The notes beneath the pieces are model-generated. The model did not search any database, had not been told where the DNA came from, and saw only the letters and a program-made list of their open reading frames with translations. This document shows, one piece after another, positions 1-5,712 of a stretch of DNA of 7,910 bases. The DNA is from a bacterium (GTDB lineage Bacteria > Vulcanimicrobiota > Xenobia > Xenobiales > Xenobiaceae): the NCBI GenBank assembly GCA_017444045.1, contig JAFSXO010000144.1, positions 1 to 7,910 on the forward strand. The letters are read 5' to 3'. Each line of letters begins with the position of its first letter. Within the stretch, counting starts at the first letter, position 1. Position numbers and translations under genes: made by a program.

Positions 1-1
1 C

Positions 2-139
2 CTGCAGACCATCATCATCCAGATCGGCGGCAAGGTGTTCAGCACTACTGCGCTGAGCATGGAAGCTCTGCTCACGGCTATGGGTCTGGCGGTGCTGATT
101 ATCCCGGTCGATTTGCTGAGAAAGGCATTGACCAAATAG
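2..139 (+). CDS. C-terminal end of a P-type cation (probably Ca2+) transporting ATPase, 5' partial
   Basis: Reading from base 2 gives 45 codons ending in TAG at 137-139. The fragment begins LQTIIIQIGGKVFSTTALS, continues into a hydrophobic stretch (AMGLAVLIIPVDLL) and ends with a basic tail (RKALTK). A GGK-F-T--LS loop followed by a last membrane helix and a short charged tail is how bacterial and plasma-membrane-type calcium P-ATPases end. The family would use ATP to pump a cation out across the cytoplasmic membrane. Only the tail is present, so none of the catalytic motifs (DKTGT phosphorylation site, TGES, GDGxND) can be checked and the ion is a guess. The gene starts outside the window. 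Its natural terminator is probably the hairpin at 459-494, now unusually far away. Another multi-spanning transporter cannot be excluded. Confidence 0.55.
   Translation: MQTIIIQIGGKVFSTTALSMEALLTAMGLAVLIIPVDLLRKALTK
124..139 (+). repeat. Direct repeat copy 1 (end of ATPase gene)
   Basis: GGCATTGACCAAATAG here matches GGCATTGACCGAATAG at 414-429 in 15 of 16 positions. This copy is the last codons and the stop of the ATPase gene. The similarity continues more loosely past the stop: both copies are followed by AGCCG and then CATTA, with small indels. The second copy lies 30 bases before the terminator hairpin. Confidence 0.7.
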
Positions 140-179
140 CCGGTATCATTAAGCAATGGCCAATAGATCCCCATTATAG

Positions 180-291
180 CTCCCCCTAAAGGATGGCAAT
201 GGTTATAAGTTAGCGATTAGCTAACCTGATAACATCCTAACTCCCCCTAAAGAATGGCAGGGGGAGAAGTCGCGTCAGCGACAGAGGGGGT
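180..291. repeat. Structured intergenic repeat element (palindromic, MITE/REP-like)
   Basis: The element contains two copies of CTCCCCCTAAAGRATGGCA, at 180-198 and 241-259, differing at one position in 19. The second copy opens a perfect 8-bp hairpin: CTCCCCCT 241-248 pairs with AGGGGGAG 259-266 across a 10-base loop. Next to it is a second hairpin, GTCGC 269-273 with GCGAC 278-282 and loop GTCA, followed by a G-run (286-290). Between the two copies lies a nested palindrome (191-237). Read on the - strand, the block runs CCCCCTCTGTCGC...GCGACTTCTCCCCCT, a pattern I recall from dispersed intergenic repeats of gut Firmicutes. There is no open reading frame, so if mobile it would be non-autonomous. 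Family assignment is from memory and unverified. Confidence 0.6.
191..237. repeat. Nested inverted repeat inside the repeat element
   Basis: Three pairs of arms are nested around one centre: GGAT 191-194 with ATCC 234-237, GTTAT 202-206 with ATAAC 229-233, and GTTAGC 209-214 with GCTAAC 220-225 around the loop GATTA. The inner two are nearly contiguous (2 and 3 unpaired bases) and would form an 11-bp interrupted stem on either strand. No T-run follows, so this is not an intrinsic terminator. Confidence 0.65.
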
Positions 292-413
292 GGCCACAGC
301 TGAGGGATAATTGCGGTGTTACGTATGTTGTACGCCAGCTTGAACGCTGACCAACAACGTAGCGATAACGCACATGAATAATCAGGACCAATGCCATTGA
401 ACCTTAAGTTAAC

Positions 414-429
414 GGCATTGACCGAATAG
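414..429 (+). repeat. Direct repeat copy 2
   Basis: GGCATTGACCGAATAG matches the end of the ATPase gene at 124-139 with one mismatch. If this copy were the original gene end, its TAG (427-429) would sit 29 bases before the terminator stem, a normal distance. This suggests the intervening bases were inserted or duplicated. Confidence 0.65.
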
Positions 430-458
430 TTAGCCGCATTACTCAGCGGTAAAAGCTA

Positions 459-494
459 CCGTCAGACGCTTTGGCGTCTGGCGGTCTTTTTTTT
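459..494 (+). terminator. Strong rho-independent terminator
   Basis: CCGTCAGACGC (459-469) pairs with GCGTCTGGCGG (474-484) over 11 positions with one T-G wobble, closing a TTTG loop. It is followed directly by TCTTTTTTTT (485-494). It most likely ends transcription of the upstream ATPase gene. A TTG codon at 471 lies inside the loop, which argues against using it as the start of the following gene. Confidence 0.9.
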
Positions 495-536
495 AGTAAG
501 GGGGAGCGCGGCGGCTTTGCCGAGAATCTGCCGTTT

Positions 537-1157
537 ATGTGTAAAGTCGTAGTTATCGGAGCCGGAGGCCACGGCAAGGTCGTTGCCGACGTAATCCTAT
601 CCGCGGGAATGGAGCTGCTGGGCTTTCTCGACGATGGACGCTCCCCAGGAGATTTAGTGCTGGGCTATCCCGTTTTGGGCGGGCTGAACGATATTGGGCA
701 GTATGCGGATCAGGGCTGTAGGTTTATCATCGCCATCGGAAGTAACAGCACTAGGCGGGCTATAGCGTCAGCGCATAAGGTGCGCTATTGCACCGCTATA
801 CATCCTTCGGCGGTGATCGGCGCAGGTGTGACGATAGGCGAGGGCACTGTTGTGATGGCCGGTGCTGTCGTAAATCCCGATGCCAGCGTGGGGCGCCACT
901 GTATTTTAAATACGTCCTGTGTCGTCGAGCACGACAACAGGCTGGCCGATTACGTGCATATCTGCCCTAAGGCGGCGCTGGCGGGAACGGTAACGGTGGG
1001 CGAGGCCACGCAGATCGGCATAGGCAGCTCTGTCAGCAATAATATATCTATATGCGCAGAATGTCTGCTGGGAGCTGGAACGGTCGCGGTGCGCGATATT
1101 ACCGTGCCCGGTGTCTATGTCGGAGCGCCGGCCAGGCTGCTGAGATCCAGATCGTAG
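537..1157 (+). CDS. NeuD/PglD-family sugar O/N-acetyltransferase
   Basis: This 206-residue protein should be a cytoplasmic acetyl-CoA-dependent acetyltransferase acting on a nucleotide- or lipid-linked sugar, as in sialic acid (NeuD) or bacillosamine (PglD) pathways. The N-terminus has a Rossmann-like PglD_N fold with VVIGAGGHGK near residues 6-14 and GFLDDG near 29-34. From about residue 88 a left-handed beta-helix of hexapeptide repeats follows (HPSAVIGAGVTIGEGTVV onward). The motif VVEHDN carries the likely catalytic base His132. The C-terminal VPGVYVGAPAR is typical of the family. The ATG at 537 is preferred because the longer TTG start at 471 lies in a terminator hairpin and adds residues with no family counterpart. 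No good Shine-Dalgarno precedes it. The next gene starts 35 bases downstream and is probably co-transcribed. The exact sugar is unknown: no aminotransferase, dehydratase or neuA/neuB gene is nearby. Confidence 0.85.
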   Translation: MCKVVVIGAGGHGKVVADVILSAGMELLGFLDDGRSPGDLVLGYPVLGGLNDIGQYADQGCRFIIAIGSNSTRRAIASAHKVRYCTAIHPSAVIGAGVTIGEGTVVMAGAVVNPDASVGRHCILNTSCVVEHDNRLADYVHICPKAALAGTVTVGEATQIGIGSSVSNNISICAECLLGAGTVAVRDITVPGVYVGAPARLLRSRS

Positions 1158-1192
1158 GATATTTGTAGGGTGTAGATAAATCCTTTACTATT

Positions 1193-2833
1193 ATGGTGGC
1201 TCGAATAATCAATAAGCCGCGCATAACCTGGGTACTGCTTGTTCTGCTGTTCTTAGCCGGGGCGATCCGCGTCATAACCGATACAACTATTTCGCCTAAC
1301 GCTCATGAGTATGAGTATTATGTTACCTATTGCGGCAATCTCCATTCGCACCGCCATCAGGTTAATATTCCCGATTATCAGATACCCGTTATCGCTCCCA
1401 AGTATTTGGATTACCAAAGGGTGCATCTGGTCGAGCGCAGCCTAGAATCTAACGGGTATCTGTTCAGCTGGTTCGTAGAGCATATATGGGTGCGCTGGTT
1501 CTACACGCCCCAGGGGGGCAGGCACATGCGCATCGTGCCCGGTCTGCTGGGTATGCTCACTCTGTACTTGGTGTATGTTTTGGGCACCATGGTGCACAGC
1601 AGGCGCGCCGGTCTGTTCGCTATGTTTTTGCTGGGCATTCACGGGATGCACATCACCCATTCGGTGCATGGGCGCTTTTACACCTTGAACGAGGTGTTTT
1701 GCGTGCTCTCGACCATTCTGCTGCTTAAGCTTGTCGAAAAGCCCAGCTTTATGCGCGCGCTGGGCTATGCAGTTTCGGTATTGGGTGTGGTCGCCAGCCA
1801 GCTTCTCAGCATCATCCTGCTGCTTCCGCAGCTGGCATACCTGGTTATTTATTATCCGCAGCGCAAAAAAGCCTGGGGTATGGCGCTGGGCATACTGGCT
1901 CTGGCCGTGGGGCTGTTCTGCGCCTTGTGCTGGCGTGACAGCGCCGGCTATGGGCGCTTTGACTACGGGCACCCGCTGGATAATGTAGTCTTTTTCGCTT
2001 ATCTCGTCTACCTTACGGCCAGCAATCTGCTCATCAATATCATCAACGCCGATTATTTTGCCCCCAGATGTCCCCTTACCGTTTCTTATACCAATTACTA
2101 CGCCCTGGCCATAATGCTGGTCACCTGGCTGTCGCTGGCCGCTGCGGTTAAAAGGCGCCGGGGCAGCGGCCCGCTCAGTCCGCAGCGGGTGCGCCTGCTC
2201 TGGGCTATACGCCTGCTTGCGCTGGGTGGCTACTGGTTTTTCTCGGTCTATGTGAAGAACATCGTGGTGACCCGCAATTATTCCTGGATGATTCCCTTCT
2301 TCTGTGTGCTCACCGCGGTTGGCATGGCTATGCTACCCAAGGTCTGCCGCTGGCTCCTGCTCACCCTTATGCTGGGAGCCACCATGTGCACCTGCTCTAC
2401 TCTGTACTTTCAGGGGAGGGGGGAGGAGTTCATTTTAGAGCTGGTGCGCCATTACCGCCGTCCTGGTGAATTGGTGCTTATAGATGACTGGATCAAGCTG
2501 AATCAGCTTTTATCACAGGCGGATTATATGATTACGCCTACAGCGGTTAAATCTCCGCTGTTTTCCAGCATGTATATGCTTAATCCCGAGAATTTAGGGG
2601 TCGATAAAGACGGCACCCGGGAAACCATTATCCGCAGCCGTTCCATGTCGATATTTCTGCGCATGCTTAAGCTGTACCGGGGGGATTTTATGCACGGCAA
2701 GCGCGTGTGGGTGATCGCCCACGATATGGATGAGCTAATCTATAAATACTATGTTGCCATGGACGACAGAACCAGGGTACTCATGTATCGCGATTTTGGC
2801 TCTGAAGCTATTTTCTATATCGAGTTTAAGTAG
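1193..2833 (+). CDS. GT-C fold (PMT/ArnT/GT39-like) integral membrane glycosyltransferase
   Basis: This is a 546-residue polytopic inner-membrane protein. I count about 11 hydrophobic segments (roughly residues 11-29, 112-131, 138-155, 164-180, 187-204, 205-221, 227-246, 264-284, 301-319, 333-353 and 362-401, the last possibly two). A hydrophilic C-terminal domain of about 145 residues follows. After the first helix comes an acidic loop motif, NAHEYEYY (36-43), at the place where GT-C enzymes carry their catalytic Asp/Glu. The segment RHMRIVPGLLG (110-120), then HSRRAGLFA, then HSVHGRFYTLNE (156-166), matches the family's R-P-G, SRRAGL and S-EARMY-L signatures. Such enzymes move a sugar from a polyprenyl-phosphate donor to a lipid or protein on the outer face of the membrane. 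Donor and acceptor cannot be read from sequence. The start lacks a clear Shine-Dalgarno. The adjacent acetyltransferase supports a glycan role. Confidence 0.75.
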   Translation: MVARIINKPRITWVLLVLLFLAGAIRVITDTTISPNAHEYEYYVTYCGNLHSHRHQVNIPDYQIPVIAPKYLDYQRVHLVERSLESNGYLFSWFVEHIWVRWFYTPQGGRHMRIVPGLLGMLTLYLVYVLGTMVHSRRAGLFAMFLLGIHGMHITHSVHGRFYTLNEVFCVLSTILLLKLVEKPSFMRALGYAVSVLGVVASQLLSIILLLPQLAYLVIYYPQRKKAWGMALGILALAVGLFCALCWRDSAGYGRFDYGHPLDNVVFFAYLVYLTASNLLINIINADYFAPRCPLTVSYTNYYALAIMLVTWLSLAAAVKRRRGSGPLSPQRVRLLWAIRLLALGGYWFFSVYVKNIVVTRNYSWMIPFFCVLTAVGMAMLPKVCRWLLLTLMLGATMCTCSTLYFQGRGEEFILELVRHYRRPGELVLIDDWIKLNQLLSQADYMITPTAVKSPLFSSMYMLNPENLGVDKDGTRETIIRSRSMSIFLRMLKLYRGDFMHGKRVWVIAHDMDELIYKYYVAMDDRTRVLMYRDFGSEAIFYIEFK

Positions 2834-2966
2834 TATAATAATATAATAGTTAAATATCACTTGAGGCACTGTGCCTAGCTGCTGCAAGAAGAATTAGCGC
2901 GTCACTGGTTCCGCGAAAGGCGCCTCTGAGCGAAGCGGCGCAGTGCTGGCGCGTAAGCTGGTGCAA
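2834..2966. promoter_or_regulatory. Gap upstream of alr: AT-rich TATAAT region and small palindromes
   Basis: Directly after the glycosyltransferase stop there are two overlapping-phase TATAAT words (2834-2839 and 2842-2847) in an AT-rich patch that contrasts with the GC-rich genes. They could be a -10 element for alr-hydG, but no TTGACA-like -35 box sits 16-18 bases upstream, so the promoter call is weak. Further on are a 13-base palindrome, AGGCACTGTGCCT (2864-2876), and a small stem, GCGCC 2920-2924 with GGCGC 2937-2941, just before a GTG at 2943. No T-run follows either, so neither is a terminator. Confidence 0.3.
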
Positions 2967-4181
2967 ATGGAAAGCAAAAGCGTTGAAAGCCCGCGGTATA
3001 CCGCGTGGGCAGAAGTTGATTTAGAGGCTATACGCCATAATTATCGCCATCTGAAGCAGATTGCTTCTTCGCAGCAGGTAATCGCTATCGTTAAAAGCGA
3101 GGCCTACGGACATGGCCTAGAGGCTGTTGCTTCAGCCTTATACGAGGAGGGGGCCTGGGGCTTCGGAGTAGTCAGCGTCGACGAAGCTGAACGCCTAAGG
3201 GCTGTAGGGATAACCTCGCCGATAATCATCATTGCCCCGCTGCCGGCGTTTCATGCCGAGCGGGCTATTAAAGCTGGGGTCTGTCCTGCTGTCTATGATT
3301 TGGCCTTTGCCCAGGAGCTTTCTAAAGCTGCGGAGCGCCTTAACCGCGAAGCTGAGGTGCATATAAAGATCGATACCGGCATGGGGCGCCTGTCGCTGGG
3401 CGGTGAAAGCGCTGTGGAATTGGCTTTAGCTACAGCCCGTTTGCCACATATCAAGGTAATGGGCATCTATTCGCATTTAGCCAATGCTGACTGCTTTGAT
3501 CAGAGCTATACTATGCTTCAGGTAAAGCGCTTTAGGGACTGCATCGGTGCCCTGCAGAAAGCCGGTCTGCAGCTGCCCTGGCAGCATCTTGCCGCCAGTG
3601 CGGGGCTGATGGCTTTGCATAATACCGGTTTCAATCTGGCTCGTGCGGGCATCTCGCTGTATGGTCTTTGGCCTTCTCACGAATCGCACCTGCTCTTTGC
3701 GGTCAAGCATACCAAAAAGCAAGAACCTAATGCCTCTGAAGCACGTCTAGCAGACGAATTCAGCGATGGCGGTTTTCTGCGCCCAGCCCTTAGCTTCAAA
3801 GCTCTGGTCATGCAGGTAAAGCAGCTGCCTAAGGGCAGCTGTGTAAGCTATGGCTGTACATTTACCTGCCGTCGCGATACCACAGTCGCGGTTCTGCCTG
3901 TAGGCTACGCCGACGGTGTTGACCGCCATCTGAGCAACTGCGGCGAGGTCCTGATCGGAGGGCAGCGGGCACCAATTGTGGGGCGAGTGTGCATGAACCT
4001 GTGCATGGCCGATATTACCGATATCCCCGGCGTCGCGGTCGGTGACGAAGCGGTGCTTATCGGCTCGCAGGGAAGCGAGACCATCAGCGCCGATGAGGTC
4101 GCGGCGCGCATAGGCACGATCAATTACGAGGTCGTTACGCGTCTGCCCATGCATATCCCCCGCGTCTATCTGAACCGCTGA
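2967..4181 (+). CDS. alr: Alanine racemase (PLP-dependent)
   Basis: The 404-residue product interconverts L- and D-alanine in the cytoplasm, giving D-alanine for peptidoglycan. The N-terminal barrel begins WAEVDLEAIRHNYRHL. The PLP-binding lysine lies in AIVKSEAYGHG (Lys43), and VHIKIDTGMGRLS (Lys134) matches the segment carrying the carbamylated lysine. The C-terminal domain has the catalytic tyrosine in VSYGCTF (Tyr295), the phosphate-binding GYADGV (313-318) and GRVCMN (339-344), where CMD is more usual. Between YGLWPS and LRPALSF lie about 33 residues where I expect about 10, so there is a roughly 20-residue hydrophilic insertion (near 238-270). The ATG at 2967 places the conserved start at a normal distance. 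A GTG at 2943 would add eight residues and also lacks a ribosome binding site. hydG follows 56 bases downstream with no terminator, so they are probably co-transcribed. Confidence 0.92.
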   Translation: MESKSVESPRYTAWAEVDLEAIRHNYRHLKQIASSQQVIAIVKSEAYGHGLEAVASALYEEGAWGFGVVSVDEAERLRAVGITSPIIIIAPLPAFHAERAIKAGVCPAVYDLAFAQELSKAAERLNREAEVHIKIDTGMGRLSLGGESAVELALATARLPHIKVMGIYSHLANADCFDQSYTMLQVKRFRDCIGALQKAGLQLPWQHLAASAGLMALHNTGFNLARAGISLYGLWPSHESHLLFAVKHTKKQEPNASEARLADEFSDGGFLRPALSFKALVMQVKQLPKGSCVSYGCTFTCRRDTTVAVLPVGYADGVDRHLSNCGEVLIGGQRAPIVGRVCMNLCMADITDIPGVAVGDEAVLIGSQGSETISADEVAARIGTINYEVVTRLPMHIPRVYLNR

Positions 4182-4237
4182 TAGTCTCGCTTTGTTTTTT
4201 GTATCGTTATTTATATTTTGAAAGCTGTGTGAATTAA

Positions 4238-5644
4238 ATGGGTATTGTATTGGAAAAAGGCACTTTTATCGATGAAGCTAAAATCGGCGCTTTGTTGGAA
4301 AACGTGCGCACCGAGCCAGAAGCGGTTCGCGATATTTTGGCCAAGGCCAGAGAAGCCAAAGGCCTGGCGCTGGAAGAGGTTACCCAGCTGATGGCGGTAA
4401 CCGATCCTGAGCTTTTAGAGGAGCTTTTCCATACGGCCCGCAGCGTTAAGGAGACCATTTACGGCAACCGCATCGTCCTCTTCGCTCCTCTGTACATTTC
4501 CAATCTGTGCGGCAACGAATGCGTGTACTGCGCTTTCCGCTCTTCCAATAAGGAACTGAAGCGCCGGGCGCTCAATATGGATGAGATCAAGAGCGAGGTT
4601 ACCTATCTTGTAAATCACGGCCATAAGCGTCTGCTGGTGGTGGCGGGAGAGGCTTACGATTCCAAGCACAGCCTGAAGTATATTTACGATGCTATTGAGG
4701 CCATCTACAGCGTCAAGACTCCCAAGGGGGAAATACGCCGCCTTAACGCCAATATCGCGCCGCTTTCCGTCGATGACTTCCGCGATCTTAAGTCTACGCG
4801 TATCGGCACCTATCAGTGCTTCCAGGAAACCTATCACCGCGACACCTATAGAAAGATGCACCTGCGCGGGCGCAAGGCCGATTACGACTGGCGGGTTACC
4901 GTGATGCACCGCGCTATGGAAGCCGGCATAGACGATGTGGGTATTGGGCCGCTATTCGGGCTGTACGATTGGCGCTTTGAGCTTTTGGCCACGCTGCTGC
5001 ACGCAAAATCTCTGGAGGAGTGCTTTGGCGTAGGTCCGCACACCATCTCCTTCCCGCGCATAGAGCCGGCGCTGGGTTCCGATGTCGCCGCGCAGCCGCC
5101 TTATCCGGTCAGCGATACCGACTTCCTGAAGATTATAGCCATCACCCGCCTGGCAGTGCCGTATACCGGCATGATCCTCAGCACCCGCGAGAATTCGGAA
5201 TTCCGCGATAAGTGCATCGCCTTGGGAATCAGTCAGGTGTCGGCGGGCAGCCGCGTCGATCCCGGAGGCTACGAGGAATCCGAAAACAAAAAATTCGACA
5301 CCTCGCAGTTCCAGGTTGGCGATTACCGCACCATCGATGAAGTGATCCGCTCTCTGGCAGAGTCTGGCTACATTCCCTCCTTCTGCACCGCCTGCTATCG
5401 CATGGGGCGCACTGGCTGCGATTTTATGGACTTAGCCAAGCCGGGAGAGATTAAGAATCACTGCTTCCCCAACGCGGTGGCCACCTTCCAGGAGTATCTG
5501 GAGGATTTCGCCTCTCCGGAAACCAAAGAGGTGGGCGAGAAGGTTATCGCCGAGGTCACCGACAGCCTTACCGGTCTGGCGCAGGAGCGCTGCCGCAAAT
5601 TCAGCGAGCTGGTTAAGTCGGGCAAGCGCGACGTTATCTGCTAA
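4238..5644 (+). CDS. hydG: [FeFe]-hydrogenase maturase HydG, radical SAM tyrosine lyase
   Basis: HydG cleaves tyrosine with S-adenosylmethionine chemistry to p-cresol, CO and cyanide and builds the Fe(CO)2CN unit used for the H-cluster. The 468-residue length is normal. The radical SAM cluster motif CGNECVYC (Cys91, Cys95, Cys98) is CX3CX2C. The C-terminal auxiliary cluster motif CTACYRMGRTG starts at Cys383 and Cys386, with Cys409 in NHCFPNA giving the HydG-specific CX2CX22C pattern. This separates it from ThiH, which lacks the C-terminal cluster. GPHTISFPR (His268) is a likely additional ligand of the auxiliary cluster. The start is at ATG 4238; only a weak AAAG precedes it. An AT-rich stretch (about 4190-4220, with TATATT at 4212-4217) could hold a promoter, but -35 spacing is poor. 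A terminator follows before hydF. Confidence 0.97.
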   Translation: MGIVLEKGTFIDEAKIGALLENVRTEPEAVRDILAKAREAKGLALEEVTQLMAVTDPELLEELFHTARSVKETIYGNRIVLFAPLYISNLCGNECVYCAFRSSNKELKRRALNMDEIKSEVTYLVNHGHKRLLVVAGEAYDSKHSLKYIYDAIEAIYSVKTPKGEIRRLNANIAPLSVDDFRDLKSTRIGTYQCFQETYHRDTYRKMHLRGRKADYDWRVTVMHRAMEAGIDDVGIGPLFGLYDWRFELLATLLHAKSLEECFGVGPHTISFPRIEPALGSDVAAQPPYPVSDTDFLKIIAITRLAVPYTGMILSTRENSEFRDKCIALGISQVSAGSRVDPGGYEESENKKFDTSQFQVGDYRTIDEVIRSLAESGYIPSFCTACYRMGRTGCDFMDLAKPGEIKNHCFPNAVATFQEYLEDFASPETKEVGEKVIAEVTDSLTGLAQERCRKFSELVKSGKRDVIC

Positions 5645-5655
5645 AGTGTACTGAA

Positions 5656-5691
5656 AGGGACGTTAGCTTAGCTAATGTCCCTGTTTTTTTT
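5656..5691 (+). terminator. Intrinsic terminator between hydG and hydF
   Basis: AGGGACGTTAGC (5656-5667) pairs with GCTAATGTCCCT (5671-5682), 12 positions with one G-T wobble, around the 3-base loop TTA. After one G comes a run of eight T (5684-5691). It starts 12 bases after the hydG stop and ends 21 bases before the hydF start, so it should end or reduce transcription of alr-hydG before hydF. No separate promoter for hydF is evident in the short gap. Confidence 0.88.
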
Positions 5692-5701
5692 AGCATTTCA
5701 C

Positions 5702-5706
5702 GGAGG
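5702..5706 (+). promoter_or_regulatory. Ribosome binding site of hydF
   Basis: GGAGG lies six bases before the ATG at 5713. It is the only strong Shine-Dalgarno sequence before any gene start in the window and fixes the hydF start. Confidence 0.85.
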
Positions 5707-5712
5707 CATAGT

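Larger units (their letters stand above)
140..458. other. Intergenic region between ATPase gene and terminator; holds a repeat element, no gene seen
   Basis: I find no convincing protein or RNA gene in these 319 bases. They contain the palindromic repeat element at about 180-291 and the second copy of the direct repeat at 414-429. Short recurring CAATG/CATTG words include a perfect CAATG-C-CATTG palindrome at 389-399. Just before the terminator, small hairpins can form: CCGC 434-437 with GCGG 446-449, and CGGTA 447-451 with TACCG 457-461. The latter shares bases with the terminator stem. A weak promoter-like pair (TTGAAC 340-345, GATAAC 364-369, 18-base spacer) is present but not persuasive. 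Confidence 0.6.

Noticed and set aside
180..291. CRISPR array
   Set aside because: Only two 19-base repeats with internal palindromes and no regular spacers; this is an intergenic palindromic element.
340..494. A small RNA gene from a TTGAAC/GATAAC promoter to the terminator
   Set aside because: The promoter match is poor, and the terminator is better explained as the ATPase gene's end.
471..536. TTG-initiated N-terminal extension of the acetyltransferase
   Set aside because: It lies inside a terminator hairpin and T-run and adds residues absent from the NeuD/PglD family; ATG 537 fits the fold start.
1442..1972. 176-codon open frame on the - strand
   Set aside because: It is antisense to the GT-C gene, rich in Q, H and A as expected from a shadow frame, and shows no recognisable motif.
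2881..2942. A tRNA or small structured RNA before alr (GGTTCC and GC stems)
   Set aside because: No cloverleaf can be drawn and the GGTTCGAAT-type T-loop is missing; the stems are short and unconnected.
4415..4909. 164-codon open frame on the - strand
   Set aside because: It lies wholly opposite hydG, whose motifs are intact in the + frame.
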